Shown here in pieces: positions 47,887-57,982 of a stretch of DNA of 64,000 nucleotides. The notes below the pieces were generated by a model. The model was not told the origin of the DNA, did no database searches, and worked only from the letters and a program-made list of their open reading frames with translations. Origin of the DNA: an uncultured Roseibium sp. (GTDB taxonomy: Bacteria; Pseudomonadota; Alphaproteobacteria; Rhizobiales; Stappiaceae); assembly GCF_947494555.1 (NCBI RefSeq), contig NZ_CANLVF010000002.1:1-64000 (forward strand), read 5' to 3'. The position numbers and the translations under genes were made by a program. Position 1 is the first letter of the stretch. Every line of letters starts with the position of its first letter.

Positions 47887-48780
47887 ATGAACAAGCCCAT
47901 TCGGAAAGCCGTTTTACCTGTCGCCGGTCTCGGCACCAGATTTCTACCGGCAACGAAAGCGGTCCCCAAAGAAATGCTGACGATCGTGGATCGTCCGATC
48001 ATCCAATATGTCGTCGATGAGGCCCGCGCGGCCGGAATCGAGCATATTGTTTTTGTCACGGGCCGGAACAAGCATGTCATCGAAGACCACTTCGACATTG
48101 CATACGAGCTTGAGGACACATTGAAGGCGCGCAACAAGACCGCGGCTCTCGAGCTACTTGAAAATCATCGCCCGCAGCCAGGTTCGACCAGCTTTACGCG
48201 TCAGCAGGCCCCTCTTGGCCTCGGCCACGCGATCTGGTGTTCGCGGGACATAATCGGTGACGAACCATTTGCCATTCTGCTGCCGGACGTCATTATCAAG
48301 TCAAAGGTTAGCTGCCTCAGGCAAATGGTTGATCTTTATGAAGAAACCGGCGGTAACATTATTGCTGTCGAAGAAGTTCCTGAAGATCAGACACACCAAT
48401 ACGGCATTGTGGAACTGGCCGAAACAATCAATGCGAAGTCGAGCCGGATTTCAAATATGGTTGAAAAACCAGCCCCCGGCACCGCGCCGTCCAACCTCAT
48501 GATTACGGGCCGTTACATTATCCAACCTGAGATTTTTGAACTTTTGTCAAATCAGAGCAAAGGGGCCGGAGGTGAAATCCAGCTGACCGACAGCATGATT
48601 TCGCTCATGTCGAACCAAAACTTCGCCTCGCTGAAATTCGAAGGCCGGAGCTACGACTGCGGGAGCAAATCGGGCTTCCTCACCGCAAACATTGCCTTTG
48701 GAATGGATGATCCGAAGTTGGCACAGGACCTTGTGCCGTTCATGCAGGACATGATCCGGCAGCCCTTGGCCGCAGAATAG
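47887..48780 (+). CDS. galU: UTP-glucose-1-phosphate uridylyltransferase
   Basis: This 297-residue nucleotidyltransferase makes UDP-glucose for surface polysaccharides. Motifs are AVLPVAGLGTRFLPATKAVPK at the nucleotide site (given in part), the ILLPD strand, VEKPAPG and GRSYDCGSKSGF. ATG 47887 is preceded by GGAAGG at 6 nt; the longer frame from 47836 lacks one. A strong terminator follows. Confidence 0.95.
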   Translation: MNKPIRKAVLPVAGLGTRFLPATKAVPKEMLTIVDRPIIQYVVDEARAAGIEHIVFVTGRNKHVIEDHFDIAYELEDTLKARNKTAALELLENHRPQPGSTSFTRQQAPLGLGHAIWCSRDIIGDEPFAILLPDVIIKSKVSCLRQMVDLYEETGGNIIAVEEVPEDQTHQYGIVELAETINAKSSRISNMVEKPAPGTAPSNLMITGRYIIQPEIFELLSNQSKGAGGEIQLTDSMISLMSNQNFASLKFEGRSYDCGSKSGFLTANIAFGMDDPKLAQDLVPFMQDMIRQPLAAE

Positions 48781-48814
48781 CGCTTAATTGCTTGCCCGCT
48801 AAAAGACGTTTTCG

Positions 48815-48847
48815 GACCGGATCAGGTTTTGATCCGGTCTTTTTTTT
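48815..48847 (+). terminator. Rho-independent terminator of galU
   Basis: A 10-bp perfect stem (48815-48824 with 48830-48839) is followed at once by eight T residues. This is the clearest one-directional terminator in the window. Confidence 0.95.
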
Positions 48848-48904
48848 CAATGCTTCAAATGTGTAAGCTGAATTTCTCGTTCAACGACAACAAGCGCATT
48901 TCGA

Positions 48905-49609
48905 TTGGGTGGCAGTTTGAAGAAGAATTTTCTTATTGTTGGCGGCTCATCAGGGATCGGATTGCAACTCGCCAAGCATTACATAAGCGAAGGCCACAAG
49001 GTGTGTGTAACGGGTCGAGTGCGGCCCGACTTGCCGGATGCCGACTTTCAATATTTCGACGTTACCAGCGACAGTCGCTCGCTCGCGCCAGATGCCGACC
49101 GGATCGTATCCTGTTTTGAAACTGTCCATACTTTGATTTACGCCGCAGGGTTTTTGCAAAGAGGCCGCATCGAAACGCTCGACGACGATGATCTCGGAAG
49201 TATGGTCAATGTCGGCTTGTTAGCGCCTATGATGTTGATTCAGAGGTTAAAATGTCGCTCGGACTGGCCACTTAAAGTAATGCTGGTCACCTCAAGTTCG
49301 CAGTACACACCGAAGGAGCTTGAGCCGGCCTATTGTGCGACCAAGTCAGGGCTTGGAATGCTTGGAGCCTCACTCGTAAGGGACAAAAGCCTTGGCAAGG
49401 TGCTGGTTGTTGCTCCAGACGATGTTGATACAGAATTCTGGCGAGGTTCCAACGTCGCTAAAGAGGAAATGCTCGACCCGGTGTGGGTGTCGGAGCAGAT
49501 TGTCGACCTTTCAGGCGGTGCGTTTAAATACAAATGCGCCAGGATACTGAACGATCCGCCTCGTGTAGAAGTGCTTGAATGCCTGAACAACGAAATGGCG
49601 AGGATTTAA
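48905..49609 (+). CDS. short-chain dehydrogenase/reductase
   Basis: This protein of about 234 residues has the NAD(P) motif GGSSGIG (13-19), a YAAG element at 79-82 in place of the usual NNAG, a serine cluster at 130-132 and the catalytic Tyr143-x3-Lys147 (YCATK). The start is uncertain: the frame opens with TTG at 48905, and another TTG at 48917 follows a GGGTGG. The substrate is unknown. It stands alone after the galU terminator. Confidence 0.8.
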   Translation: MGGSLKKNFLIVGGSSGIGLQLAKHYISEGHKVCVTGRVRPDLPDADFQYFDVTSDSRSLAPDADRIVSCFETVHTLIYAAGFLQRGRIETLDDDDLGSMVNVGLLAPMMLIQRLKCRSDWPLKVMLVTSSSQYTPKELEPAYCATKSGLGMLGASLVRDKSLGKVLVVAPDDVDTEFWRGSNVAKEEMLDPVWVSEQIVDLSGGAFKYKCARILNDPPRVEVLECLNNEMARI

Positions 49610-49792
49610 CCACCGCGTTGGCAATGCGCAACGGGTGCTGCGAAACCTCTCGGATCCAAGCAGAATTCGGACGTTTTGGCAGCAGGGCCATATGCGCGCG
49701 CAAAGTCACCCGTGGATATTCAGGTTACCTAACGATCTAGTCCAGAGGATTTGCCGTACACTTTTGGAGTTTCGAAGAGAGAGGCACCGATC

Positions 49793-50227
49793 ATGGCAAA
49801 GTTTCGTTCGTGGAAATCTATCGTTGGCGCGGCGCTGGTATCATCTTTCACGCTGGGGCCTGCGTTTGCTGAGGAAGGACTCGATGGTCAGGCGTTTCAA
49901 AGCATCATCAAGAACCAGATGAGTGCGTTTGCTGCGGGCAACGCCGAGGCCGCTTATTCGTTCGCAACGAATTCTCTTCAACAAAGGTTCCAGTCACCGG
50001 AACTGTTCATGGAAATGGTTCGGCAGGGATATCAGCCGGTCTACGATCCAAAGAGCGTAACCTTCGGACAATCCAAGATGACCCAACTCGGCCCCACGCA
50101 AGAGGTCTACGTCATCGGGCCGAAAGGGCGCAACTGGCTTGCGCTTTACAGTTTCGAACAACAGGAAGACGGCAGCTGGCGCATATCGGGTTGCTACCTG
50201 ACCAAATCAGACGGGTTTGCGGCCTGA
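49793..50227 (+). CDS. DUF4864 secreted protein
   Basis: A 144-residue protein with a signal peptide (AFA/EE near residue 26) and the DUF4864 pattern: a QMSAFAAGNAEAAYSFA helix, FQSPELFMEMVRQGYQPVY and a C-terminal sheet ending in ISGCYL. The NTF2-like fold is inferred from the pattern. The function is unknown. GAGAGAGG lies about 8 nt before the ATG at 49793. It converges on tgt with a 14-bp gap. Confidence 0.82.
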   Translation: MAKFRSWKSIVGAALVSSFTLGPAFAEEGLDGQAFQSIIKNQMSAFAAGNAEAAYSFATNSLQQRFQSPELFMEMVRQGYQPVYDPKSVTFGQSKMTQLGPTQEVYVIGPKGRNWLALYSFEQQEDGSWRISGCYLTKSDGFAA

Positions 50228-50241
50228 ACTGACTTGGGTGA

Positions 50242-51393
50242 TCAGAGTGCGGGTATATCCCCGCGCGCCCAGTTTTCCTTCGTTTCAGCGTAAAAGTCCT
50301 CGAAACAGCCCTGGTCGATGGCGTCCCGCATTCCTTGCATGAGCTGCTGGTAGTAGGCGATGTTGTTCCAGGTCAGCAGCATGCCCGCCAAGCCTTCGCC
50401 CGTGCGCACCAGATGATGAAGATAGGCGCGACAATAGGTATTTGCAGCCGGACACGGGTTCTCGGCATCCAGCGGTCGCGGGTCTTCCTGGTGGCGGGCG
50501 TTTTTCAGATTTACTTTCCCGAATTTCGTATACGCCAGACCGTGTCGTCCGGCGCGCGTCGGCATGACACAATCGAACTGATCGATACCCCGCTTGACAC
50601 TTTCCAGGAGATCGTCAGGTGTCCCCACGCCCATCAGGTAGCGCGGTTTGTCGACCGGCATGACGGGGGTGGTGATATCAAGCATCTGCAGCATAACATC
50701 CTGAGGTTCACCGACGGCCAGACCGCCAACAGAGAAGCCTTCGAACGGCAGCTTGGCGAGCTCTTCGGCGGACCGGATCCTGAGGTCCGGTTGATCGCCT
50801 CCTTGAACAATCCCGTAGAGCCCCTGCCCTTTTTTCGGTCCGTCCATGTCTTCAAATTGTTTTCTTGAACGCGTGGCCCATCTCAGCGACAGCTCCATTG
50901 CACGTTGTACCTCTTCCTTCGGGCTTGGCAGTTTGATGCACTCGTCCAGTTGCATCTGAATATCGGACCCGAGCAGTCCCTGGATTTCGACGGACCGTTC
51001 CGGCGTCAGATGGTATTTCTGACCATCGATATGGCTCTGAAATCGAACGCCTTCCTCATCAAGCTTGCGCAATTGCGCAAGCGACATGACCTGAAAGCCG
51101 CCGCTGTCGGTCAGGATAGTGTGGGGCCAATTCATGAATTTATGCAGACCGCCGAGCCGCTGTACGCGTTCTGCAGTCGGTCTGAGCATCAGGTGATAGG
51201 TGTTGCCGAGCACAACATCTGCACCTGTCTCGCGCACCTGACCCGGATACATGGCCTTCACAGTCGCTTGCGTGCCAACCGGCATAAAGGCGGGCGTACG
51301 CACAACCCCGTGTGGGGTCGTGATTTCGCCCCGACGGGCCTGTCCGTCGGTCTTAGTCAGCCGGAAACTGAACTTTTGATGCGTTTCGGTCAT
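50242..51393 (-). CDS. tgt: tRNA-guanine transglycosylase
   Basis: This 383-residue TIM-barrel enzyme exchanges guanine 34 of certain tRNAs for preQ1. The catalytic aspartates are Asp96 (TDSGGF) and Asp274 (QFDCVMPTR). The usual zinc site (CxCxxC plus a later His) is not intact: only Cys314 and Cys321 remain in the region, and the expected histidine position reads Asn343 (TWNNIAYY). The RAYLHHL helix is kept. It overlaps queA by 4 nt, so the two queuosine enzymes are coupled. Confidence 0.95.
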   Translation of the reverse strand: MTETHQKFSFRLTKTDGQARRGEITTPHGVVRTPAFMPVGTQATVKAMYPGQVRETGADVVLGNTYHLMLRPTAERVQRLGGLHKFMNWPHTILTDSGGFQVMSLAQLRKLDEEGVRFQSHIDGQKYHLTPERSVEIQGLLGSDIQMQLDECIKLPSPKEEVQRAMELSLRWATRSRKQFEDMDGPKKGQGLYGIVQGGDQPDLRIRSAEELAKLPFEGFSVGGLAVGEPQDVMLQMLDITTPVMPVDKPRYLMGVGTPDDLLESVKRGIDQFDCVMPTRAGRHGLAYTKFGKVNLKNARHQEDPRPLDAENPCPAANTYCRAYLHHLVRTGEGLAGMLLTWNNIAYYQQLMQGMRDAIDQGCFEDFYAETKENWARGDIPAL

Positions 51394-52475
51394 GGCGCTT
51401 CTTGTCGTGTTGAACCGGTGGGAAACAGCAAGGACGAATCCCCGTAGCTGTAGAACCGATATTCATTTTTTATGGCGTGCTCGTATGCTGCGCGCATCGT
51501 TTCAAGGCCCGAGAATGCGGATACGAGCATGAACAGGGTCGACTTTGGAAGATGGAAGTTCGTCATCAGCGCATCGACTGCCCTGAATGTGTAGCCCGGC
51601 GTAATGAAAATCGAGGTTTCACCGGAAAATGCCCTTATGGCGCCGCTCGACTGAGTGGAGCTCTCCAGGATGCGCAATGAGGTCGTGCCGACGCTCACCA
51701 CCTTGTTTCCTCGCGCCTTGACGGAAAGGAGTGCCGCCGCAGTCTTTTCGGGGACCTCGCCCCATTCGGCATGCATCTTGTGGTCGTCGGTATCGTCAGC
51801 CTTGACCGGCAGGAAGGTTCCGGCTCCCACGTGCAGCGTCACCCGATGCGTTTCTATTCCTCTATCGGTGAGTGCCTGGAGCAATTGCGGGGTGAAATGC
51901 AATCCAGCGGTCGGGGCGGCAACGGCACCATCCCTGTCTGCGAATATCGTCTGGTAATCGAGCCTGTCCTGCGCATCTTCCGCCCGTTTCTGGGCGATGT
52001 AGGGCGGTAATGGGACATGGCCGACCGACGCGATCGCCGTATCGAGTTCGGGACCGGATTTATCAAAGACCAGTAGAACTTCACCACCTTCGGTCTTTTC
52101 CGCAACACGAGCCGTCAAATGGAACTGGTTGCCTTCAAAAACAACCAGATCGGCAGTCTTCAGCTTTTTGGCCGGCCGCGCAAACGCGCGCCATCGATCA
52201 TGACCGGTTCGCATGTGAAGAGTTACGCTGAAACCTGCCCGGACGTCTTCCCGCAACCGGTAACCTTCCAGCTGTGCCGGAATGACTTTGGTGTCGTTGA
52301 AAACCAGAGCATCCCCCGGCTGGAGAAGCTCCGGCAGATCACGAACACCCTTGTCCTGGAAACCCGGTGTGTCATGTGGCCGAACGACGAGCATTCGAGC
52401 CGTGTCACGCGGCCGAGCCGGGCGCAAGGCAATGCGTTCGTTCGGCAGTTGGAAATCAAACTCGTCGACGCGCAT
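51390..52475 (-). CDS. queA: S-adenosylmethionine:tRNA ribosyltransferase-isomerase
   Basis: This 361-residue enzyme uses the ribosyl part of SAM to convert preQ1 in tRNA to epoxyqueuosine. Recognisable stretches are [51 protein letters not shown] and [17 protein letters not shown]. The length is normal. The stop overlaps the tgt start. Its product is finished to queuosine by QueG or QueH, which is not in the window. Confidence 0.96.
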   Translation of the reverse strand: MRVDEFDFQLPNERIALRPARPRDTARMLVVRPHDTPGFQDKGVRDLPELLQPGDALVFNDTKVIPAQLEGYRLREDVRAGFSVTLHMRTGHDRWRAFARPAKKLKTADLVVFEGNQFHLTARVAEKTEGGEVLLVFDKSGPELDTAIASVGHVPLPPYIAQKRAEDAQDRLDYQTIFADRDGAVAAPTAGLHFTPQLLQALTDRGIETHRVTLHVGAGTFLPVKADDTDDHKMHAEWGEVPEKTAAALLSVKARGNKVVSVGTTSLRILESSTQSSGAIRAFSGETSIFITPGYTFRAVDALMTNFHLPKSTLFMLVSAFSGLETMRAAYEHAIKNEYRFYSYGDSSLLFPTGSTRQEAP

Positions 52476-52604
52476 GGCGCTTAAATCAATCCGTTAGGTG
52501 TCTGGAAGTTGGGACGCAGACCGTACTGCGATCACGCCCTTTTGCATTGTGCGGCTCTTAAAGACCGCTTGAAGAGCGGTCAACAGCTGTTGTGCGCGAG
52601 CCAA

Positions 52605-52637
52605 ACAAAAGCAGCGCGGCACATGTGTCCGCGCTGC
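52605..52637 (-). terminator. Rho-independent terminator downstream of ppiB
   Basis: On the minus strand a 9-bp stem (52611-52619 with 52629-52637) is followed by a TTTTGTTT tract (52603-52610). A second short stem (52563-52569 with 52575-52581) lies beyond it. Together they should end the cyclophilin transcript before queA. Confidence 0.85.
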
Positions 52638-52660
52638 AAAAAACTCGTCAATTTGGGAGG

Positions 52661-53134
52661 TTATGCAGCGTCTGCCGCAACTTTCAATGAAACGATATTG
52701 TCCGGATCCACAACAGGCTCGCCGCGCTTGATCTTGTCGACATTGTCCATGCCTTCAACCACTTCGCCCCAGACAGTGTACTGTCCGTCCAGCCAGGGTG
52801 CATCGGTGAAGCAGATGAAAAACTGGCTGTCACCCGAGTTCGGGTCCATGGCCCGCGCCATTGAACAGGTTCCCCGAATGTGTTTGTGGTCGCTGAATTC
52901 CGCCTTCAGTTTTTGACCTGAGCCGCCGGTGCCGGTTCCCTGCGGGCAACCGGTCTGAGCCATGAAACCGTCAATGACACGATGGAATACAATGCCGTCA
53001 TAAAATCCTTCTCGTACCAGTTCCTTGATCCGGGTGACGTGGCCGGGTGCGAGGTCCGGCTTCATTTCGATCACGATCGATCCCTGGCTTGTTTCCATGA
53101 GAAGAGTGTTCTCGGCATCTTTGATTTCGGCCAT
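52661..53134 (-). CDS. ppiB: cytoplasmic cyclophilin-type peptidyl-prolyl isomerase
   Basis: This 157-residue cyclophilin has the FHRVIDGFMAQTGCPQGTG active-site arginine/phenylalanine region, GTCSMARAMDPNSGDSQFFI (given in part) and a VWGEVVEGMDNVDKI end. There is no signal peptide, so it acts in the cytoplasm. It follows the exported paralogue by 44 bp. Confidence 0.92.
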   Translation of the reverse strand: MAEIKDAENTLLMETSQGSIVIEMKPDLAPGHVTRIKELVREGFYDGIVFHRVIDGFMAQTGCPQGTGTGGSGQKLKAEFSDHKHIRGTCSMARAMDPNSGDSQFFICFTDAPWLDGQYTVWGEVVEGMDNVDKIKRGEPVVDPDNIVSLKVAADAA

Positions 53135-53178
53135 GTCAGACTCCTTGGGTCCTTATATCGGGGCTTGTGTTTCTTAAG

Positions 53179-53718
53179 TTACTGCGCGTCTTTTGCGACA
53201 CGCATCTTGACGATTTTGTCCGGATTGGCAGGTGGCTCACCGGGCGTGATATTGTCGATAAATTGCATGCCGTCAATCACTTCGCCAAAGACCGTGTATT
53301 GGCCGTTCAGCCAGTCGCCATCTGCGAACATGATGAAAAATTGCGAATTGGCGCTGTTCGGGTCAGACGAGCGGGCCATACCGAGTGTGCCGCGCCGGAA
53401 AGGCTCCTTCGAGAATTCCTCACCCAAATCGGGTTCGTTGGAACCGCCGCGGCCCGTTCCAGTTGGGTCGCCGGTTTGTGCCATGAAACCGTCGATTACC
53501 CTGTGAAATATGATCCCGTCGTAAAACCCTTCGCTGGCGAGCTTCTTGATCCGTTCAACGTGGTTAGGCGCAAGATCGGGACGCAGCTGAATAACCACAC
53601 GGCCATCCTTGAGGTCGAGATAGAGCGTGTTGTCGGGATCATTGCCCTGAGCGCCAGCGATGGCGGGAAGGAAGACCAACGACGCCATAATGGCGAACAC
53701 TGTAAATAGTCGTGACAC
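53179..53718 (-). CDS. ppiA: periplasmic cyclophilin-type peptidyl-prolyl isomerase
   Basis: This 179-residue cyclophilin has a signal peptide (AGA/QG near residue 23), then the same core as its neighbour: FHRVIDGFMAQTGDPTGTG, GTLGMARSSDPNSANSQFFI (given in part) and FGEVIDGMQFID. It likely assists folding in the periplasm. The tandem pair arose by duplication and is common next to coaD in alphaproteobacteria. Confidence 0.9.
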   Translation of the reverse strand: MSRLFTVFAIMASLVFLPAIAGAQGNDPDNTLYLDLKDGRVVIQLRPDLAPNHVERIKKLASEGFYDGIIFHRVIDGFMAQTGDPTGTGRGGSNEPDLGEEFSKEPFRRGTLGMARSSDPNSANSQFFIMFADGDWLNGQYTVFGEVIDGMQFIDNITPGEPPANPDKIVKMRVAKDAQ

Positions 53719-53756
53719 TGGTGACTCCTAAAGTTCAGGTCAGAAAAGGTAAATTT

Positions 53757-54269
53757 TCAACTGTCCGGCCGCGCGCGGCTCCGTAGCGGCTCTGCAACGG
53801 GGGCCGGAACAAATGCGGAGATTTCTCCGCCCATCTTCGCGATTTGCCTCACCAAGGTGGCGGTGATGTGGCGCACATTTGGGGATGCCGGCAGGAACAC
53901 CGTTCGAATGTCGGGCTCAAGCGTTGAATTCATTCCCGCCATCTGCATCTCGTAATCCAGATCGGTTCCATCCCTCAAACCGCGCAAAAGATACGCGGCC
54001 CCTTGTCCGCGCGCGGTGTCGATTACCAGGTTCGAAAAGGAAATCACTTCGATCCTCTCCGCTTCGTCGGCACTAAATTCCGCCCGTGCCGAAGCGTGTA
54101 TGAGCTGAACCCGCTCTTCAAACGAAAACAGAGGAGATTTGCCGGGATGTATGCCAATGGCGACCACGACTTTGTCCGCAAGAGCAAGTGCCTGATGCAA
54201 AATGTCGATATGGCCGTTTGTAACGGGATCAAACGAGCCCGGGTATAGCGCAATACGAGTCATGGCCAT
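53757..54269 (-). CDS. coaD: pantetheine-phosphate adenylyltransferase
   Basis: This 170-residue enzyme catalyses the penultimate step of coenzyme A synthesis. It has the nucleotidyltransferase motif [27 protein letters not shown], and the C-terminal ITATLVR in place of the usual ISSTLVR. Three in-frame ATGs lie close together; 54269 has GGAG at 7 nt and is preferred to 54275, which would sit almost on that site. Confidence 0.94.
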   Translation of the reverse strand: MAMTRIALYPGSFDPVTNGHIDILHQALALADKVVVAIGIHPGKSPLFSFEERVQLIHASARAEFSADEAERIEVISFSNLVIDTARGQGAAYLLRGLRDGTDLDYEMQMAGMNSTLEPDIRTVFLPASPNVRHITATLVRQIAKMGGEISAFVPAPVAEPLRSRARPDS

Positions 54270-54426
54270 TTCCATACTCCGCCTGCAGGCACCTCACAAG
54301 GAAAACACGGAGCAAATCGGCATTTTTGCAAACACCCGACAATGTGTGACTGCCATCACATAAGTCTTTTCATCAATAGGCCAAGGTGAGTTCATCAGAA
54401 ACAAGGCGTGAGCAGGAGCCAGAATC

Positions 54427-54843
54427 ATGAGGAGCTACGTTACTTCAAGTCCAACAGCCGGCGAGACGCCGACGCAACCGTTTGCGTTTCAGGCAAAGGC
54501 CTCGGACAAAATGGTCCATATCAAGATGACCGCGGTATTCGTCCTTGCATTGCTGACGATGATTGCTGCCGGCATGATGAGCATGCATCCGAGCAACGCT
54601 TCGCAGGCAGAAGATCTGACCAGCCTGGCCACGCAGGGTTTGAGCGCCACGAAATCCGACCGGGTCTCTACGTCGTCCAAGGTCGCCGACAAGTGCGATT
54701 CCCAGGCATGGGGCGCCTGGAGCGAAGACTGTGCAGCATCCCTGACCGGTGCCAACAAGGTTCGCAACGTTTCCTTCGTTACGATTGAACAGAAGACACC
54801 GAGCGTCAACGAAACCATTCTTGCAAGGTTCCCGACCAACTAA
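54427..54843 (+). CDS. small secreted or membrane-anchored protein, unknown function
   Basis: This 138-residue protein has a cytoplasmic leader of 33 residues, a hydrophobic helix (about 34-52) and an exported C-terminal domain. That domain includes two cysteines in CDSQAWGAWSEDC, a motif I recognise from other small exported alphaproteobacterial proteins, and a conserved-looking VRNVSFVTIEQ end. An AGGAG 9 nt before the ATG supports the start. It interrupts the gyrA-coaD block on the opposite strand. I cannot name a function. Confidence 0.72.
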   Translation: MRSYVTSSPTAGETPTQPFAFQAKASDKMVHIKMTAVFVLALLTMIAAGMMSMHPSNASQAEDLTSLATQGLSATKSDRVSTSSKVADKCDSQAWGAWSEDCAASLTGANKVRNVSFVTIEQKTPSVNETILARFPTN

Positions 54844-54882
54844 TCGACCCTAACCTCCAATTTACCTCCCCCCGTAACGGCA

Positions 54883-54922
54883 AACAGCGGCACAGGTTCC
54901 ACCCTGGCCGCTGTTGTCGTTT
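54883..54922. terminator. terminator between the small secreted protein gene and gyrA
   Basis: A 9-bp perfect stem (54883-54891 with 54907-54915) has a 15-nt loop and is followed by GTCGTTTTA on the plus strand. It lies between convergent genes and could act for both. Confidence 0.65.
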
Positions 54923-54945
54923 TAAGCTCTGTCAAATTGGCCGGG

Positions 54946-57768
54946 TCAGCTTTCCGGTGCTTCGCCGGAACCGGTGTCGTCCTCGCTCTGACCAGATGAA
55001 TCACCTGGGCCTTCGGAGCCTTCAGTGCCGGTGATGTCTTCGCCTTCCTCAGTGAACTCTTCATCATCCACTTCAGAGATGCCTTCAACCGCAACAACCT
55101 TTTCCTCCGCCGCGGTCTTGAAAACAATGACACCTTGCGTTGCCCGACCGGCAATGCGGATGCCGTCGACAGGACACCGGATCAGTTGCCCGCCATCCGT
55201 GACAAGCATGATCTGGTGACTGTCCTCAACCGGGAAAGATGCAATCAGACCGCCATTGCGCTGATTGACGGCCATTGCCGTTATGCCCTTTCCGCCGCGG
55301 CCGGTGACGCGGTACTCGAACGAAGACGTGCGTTTTCCATACCCGTTCTCCGACACGGTCAGAATGATCTGCTCAGCAGCACTCATCTGGGCGTATCGCT
55401 CCTGAGGCAGATCGCCTGCAACGACGCCGTCCTCGTCGGCACCGCCGCCGTTTTCGTCGGCTTCTCCGCGCATGGCACGGGAAAGCTTGAGATAGGCCGC
55501 GCGTTCCTCGGCCTCAACATCGATATGATGCAGGATCTGCATGGAGATCACGCGGTCATCGTCAGAAAGCCGGATACCGCGCACCCCGACAGAGTTTCGC
55601 CCTGCAAAGACGCGGACATCTGTTGCCGGGAAGCGGATACACTGTCCGGAATTGGTCGTCAGCATCACGTCGTTATGTTCCGAGCAGGTATCGACGCCGA
55701 CAATACCGTCTCCGTCCTCCAGCTTCATCGCAATCTTGCCGTTCCGGTTGATGTTGACGAAATCGGAGAGCTTGTTCCGGCGCACGGTGCCGCGAATCGT
55801 CGCGAACATGACGTCGAGATTTGCCCAGCTGTCTTCATCCTCAGGCAGCGGCAGGATCGATGTGATCTGTTCGCCCTGTTCCAGAGGCAACATGTTGACA
55901 AGTGCCTTGCCGCGGGATGTCGGTCCGCCCAGAGGCAGGCGCCAGACTTTCATCTTGTAGCAAATGCCGCGGGAGGAGAAAAAGAGCACCGGTGTATGCG
56001 TGTTGGCGACAAACAGGCGCGTGACGAAATCCTCGTCCTTCGTCGCCATGCCCGCGCGGCCCTTGCCACCGCGCCGCTGTGCCCTGTAGGTGGCCAGCGG
56101 AACGCGCTTGATGTATCCGCTATGGGAGACGGTCACAACCATGTCTTCGCGCTGGATCAGGTCCTCGTCGTCAAAATCCGCGCCGCCTTCAATGATTTCG
56201 GTGCGGCGCGGCGTTGCAAATTCTTCCTTGATCTCCAGCATCTCGTTGCGGACGATTTCCTGGATCCGGGCCCGTGAGCGAAGAATGTCGAGAAACTCGG
56301 AAATCTCCGCTCCGATCTTCTTCAGTTCGTCGTCGATCTCGTCACGTCCGAGAGCGGTCAGGCGCTGCAGACGCAGATCCAGGATGGCGCGAGCCTGCTC
56401 TTCGGAGAGCTTGTAGGTGCCGTCTTCCTGAACCTGGTGACGCGGATCATCGATCAGACGTATCAGGGGCTCCACGTCATGCGCCGGCCAGTCGCGTTCC
56501 ATCAGTTGCGCCCTGGCAGTTGCCGGGTCCGGCGCGGTACGGATCAGATGGATCACTTCATCGATGTTGGCAACCGCGATCCCTAGCCCGACGAGAATGT
56601 GGGCCCGATCGCGCGCCTTTTTCAGAAGATAGCGGGTCCTGCGCTGGACAACTTCCTCCCGGAAGGCAACGAAGGCGCGCAACATATCCGAGAGGTTCAG
56701 TTGCTCCGGCTTGCCACCGTTGAGGGCGACCATGTTCGCACCGAACGAAGTCTGCAGCTGGCTGAAACGGTACAACTGGTTCAGGACGACATCGGGGACA
56801 GCATCTCGCTTTAACTCGATGACAACCCGCATTCCGGACCTGTCGCTCTCGTCCCGGATGTCGGAAATGCCTTCCACCCGCTTGTCGCGGACAAGTTCGG
56901 CTATCTTCTCGATCATGGTCGATTTGTTGACCTGATACGGGATCTCGGTAACGATCAGCGCGTTGCGATCCTTGCGCACTTCTTCGATGTCGACCTTCGC
57001 CCGCATCGCAATCGAGCCGCGGCCGGTTTCGTAAGCGTTGCGAATCCCGGAACGTCCGAGAATGATGCCGCCGGTCGGGAAGTCGGGTCCGGGCACAATA
57101 TCCATCAGCTCTGCGAGCGTCATGGCAGGGTTTTCCATGACGGCGATCGCTGCGTCGATCACTTCGCCCAGATTGTGCGGAGGAATATTGGTCGCCATTC
57201 CGACAGCAATGCCGCCGGCGCCATTGACGAGCAGATTTGGAAACTTAGCCGGCAGAACGACCGGTTCGGTCTCCGAGTTGTCGTAGTTTTCCTGGAAATC
57301 GACCGTGTCTTTGTCGATATCATCGAGCAGCTTGTGGGCGACCTTCTCCAGGCGGCACTCGGTATAACGCATAGCCGCGGCGGGGTCGCCGTCAACGGAA
57401 CCGAAATTCCCCTGGCCATCAATCAATGGCAGGCGCAGGGAGAAATTCTGCGCCATGCGCACGAGGGCTTCATAAATCGCGCTATCACCGTGAGGGTGAT
57501 ATTTACCGATGACATCGCCGACGACACGCGCTGACTTGCGGTACGGTTTGTTCCACTCATAACCGTTTTCGTGCATTGAATATAGAATGCGCCGGTGAAC
57601 AGGTTTGAGGCCATCGCGGACGTCCGGAAGCGCGCGTGAAACGATCACGCTCATGGCGTAATCGAGGTAACTTCGCTTCATTTCATCGACAATGGAGACC
57701 GGTTTGATGTCGGACGGCAAGCCATCCGAAGGGGTGCTGTTGTCCTGGTCAGCCAAGGAAGAACTCAT
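54946..57768 (-). CDS. gyrA: DNA gyrase subunit A
   Basis: This 940-residue type II topoisomerase subunit introduces negative supercoils together with GyrB. The catalytic Tyr135 is in AAMRYTE, the GyrA box QRRGGKG lies in the C-terminal beta-pinwheel, and there is an acidic Asp/Glu/Ser/Gly-rich tail of about 45 residues. The quinolone-determining region reads HGDSAIYE, so the positions equivalent to Escherichia coli Ser83 and Asp87 are Ser96 and Glu100. The length is normal for alphaproteobacteria. Confidence 0.97.
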   Translation of the reverse strand: MSSSLADQDNSTPSDGLPSDIKPVSIVDEMKRSYLDYAMSVIVSRALPDVRDGLKPVHRRILYSMHENGYEWNKPYRKSARVVGDVIGKYHPHGDSAIYEALVRMAQNFSLRLPLIDGQGNFGSVDGDPAAAMRYTECRLEKVAHKLLDDIDKDTVDFQENYDNSETEPVVLPAKFPNLLVNGAGGIAVGMATNIPPHNLGEVIDAAIAVMENPAMTLAELMDIVPGPDFPTGGIILGRSGIRNAYETGRGSIAMRAKVDIEEVRKDRNALIVTEIPYQVNKSTMIEKIAELVRDKRVEGISDIRDESDRSGMRVVIELKRDAVPDVVLNQLYRFSQLQTSFGANMVALNGGKPEQLNLSDMLRAFVAFREEVVQRRTRYLLKKARDRAHILVGLGIAVANIDEVIHLIRTAPDPATARAQLMERDWPAHDVEPLIRLIDDPRHQVQEDGTYKLSEEQARAILDLRLQRLTALGRDEIDDELKKIGAEISEFLDILRSRARIQEIVRNEMLEIKEEFATPRRTEIIEGGADFDDEDLIQREDMVVTVSHSGYIKRVPLATYRAQRRGGKGRAGMATKDEDFVTRLFVANTHTPVLFFSSRGICYKMKVWRLPLGGPTSRGKALVNMLPLEQGEQITSILPLPEDEDSWANLDVMFATIRGTVRRNKLSDFVNINRNGKIAMKLEDGDGIVGVDTCSEHNDVMLTTNSGQCIRFPATDVRVFAGRNSVGVRGIRLSDDDRVISMQILHHIDVEAEERAAYLKLSRAMRGEADENGGGADEDGVVAGDLPQERYAQMSAAEQIILTVSENGYGKRTSSFEYRVTGRGGKGITAMAVNQRNGGLIASFPVEDSHQIMLVTDGGQLIRCPVDGIRIAGRATQGVIVFKTAAEEKVVAVEGISEVDDEEFTEEGEDITGTEGSEGPGDSSGQSEDDTGSGEAPES

Positions 57769-57982
57769 TTCATTGTTATTGCTGGTTCTTTTATATCCGA
57801 TTCAAGAGGCGCGGCCAAATTTGGAAGGGTTTTCCGTCTAAGTAAAACCTGTTCAATTACAGTGACTTATTCAAAGTATTCACAGGGTTCAAAAATCATT
57901 TCCAGAAAGCGGCTCGAAGTCATCTCCAAACCCCTGTAACAAAGCCGAATCCGAGCCTCACAGATCGCGGCGGACACACCAA

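Noticed and set aside
55135..56277. 380-codon plus-strand frame opposite gyrA
   Set aside because: It lies wholly inside gyrA on the other strand, with no domain pattern or ribosome binding site.
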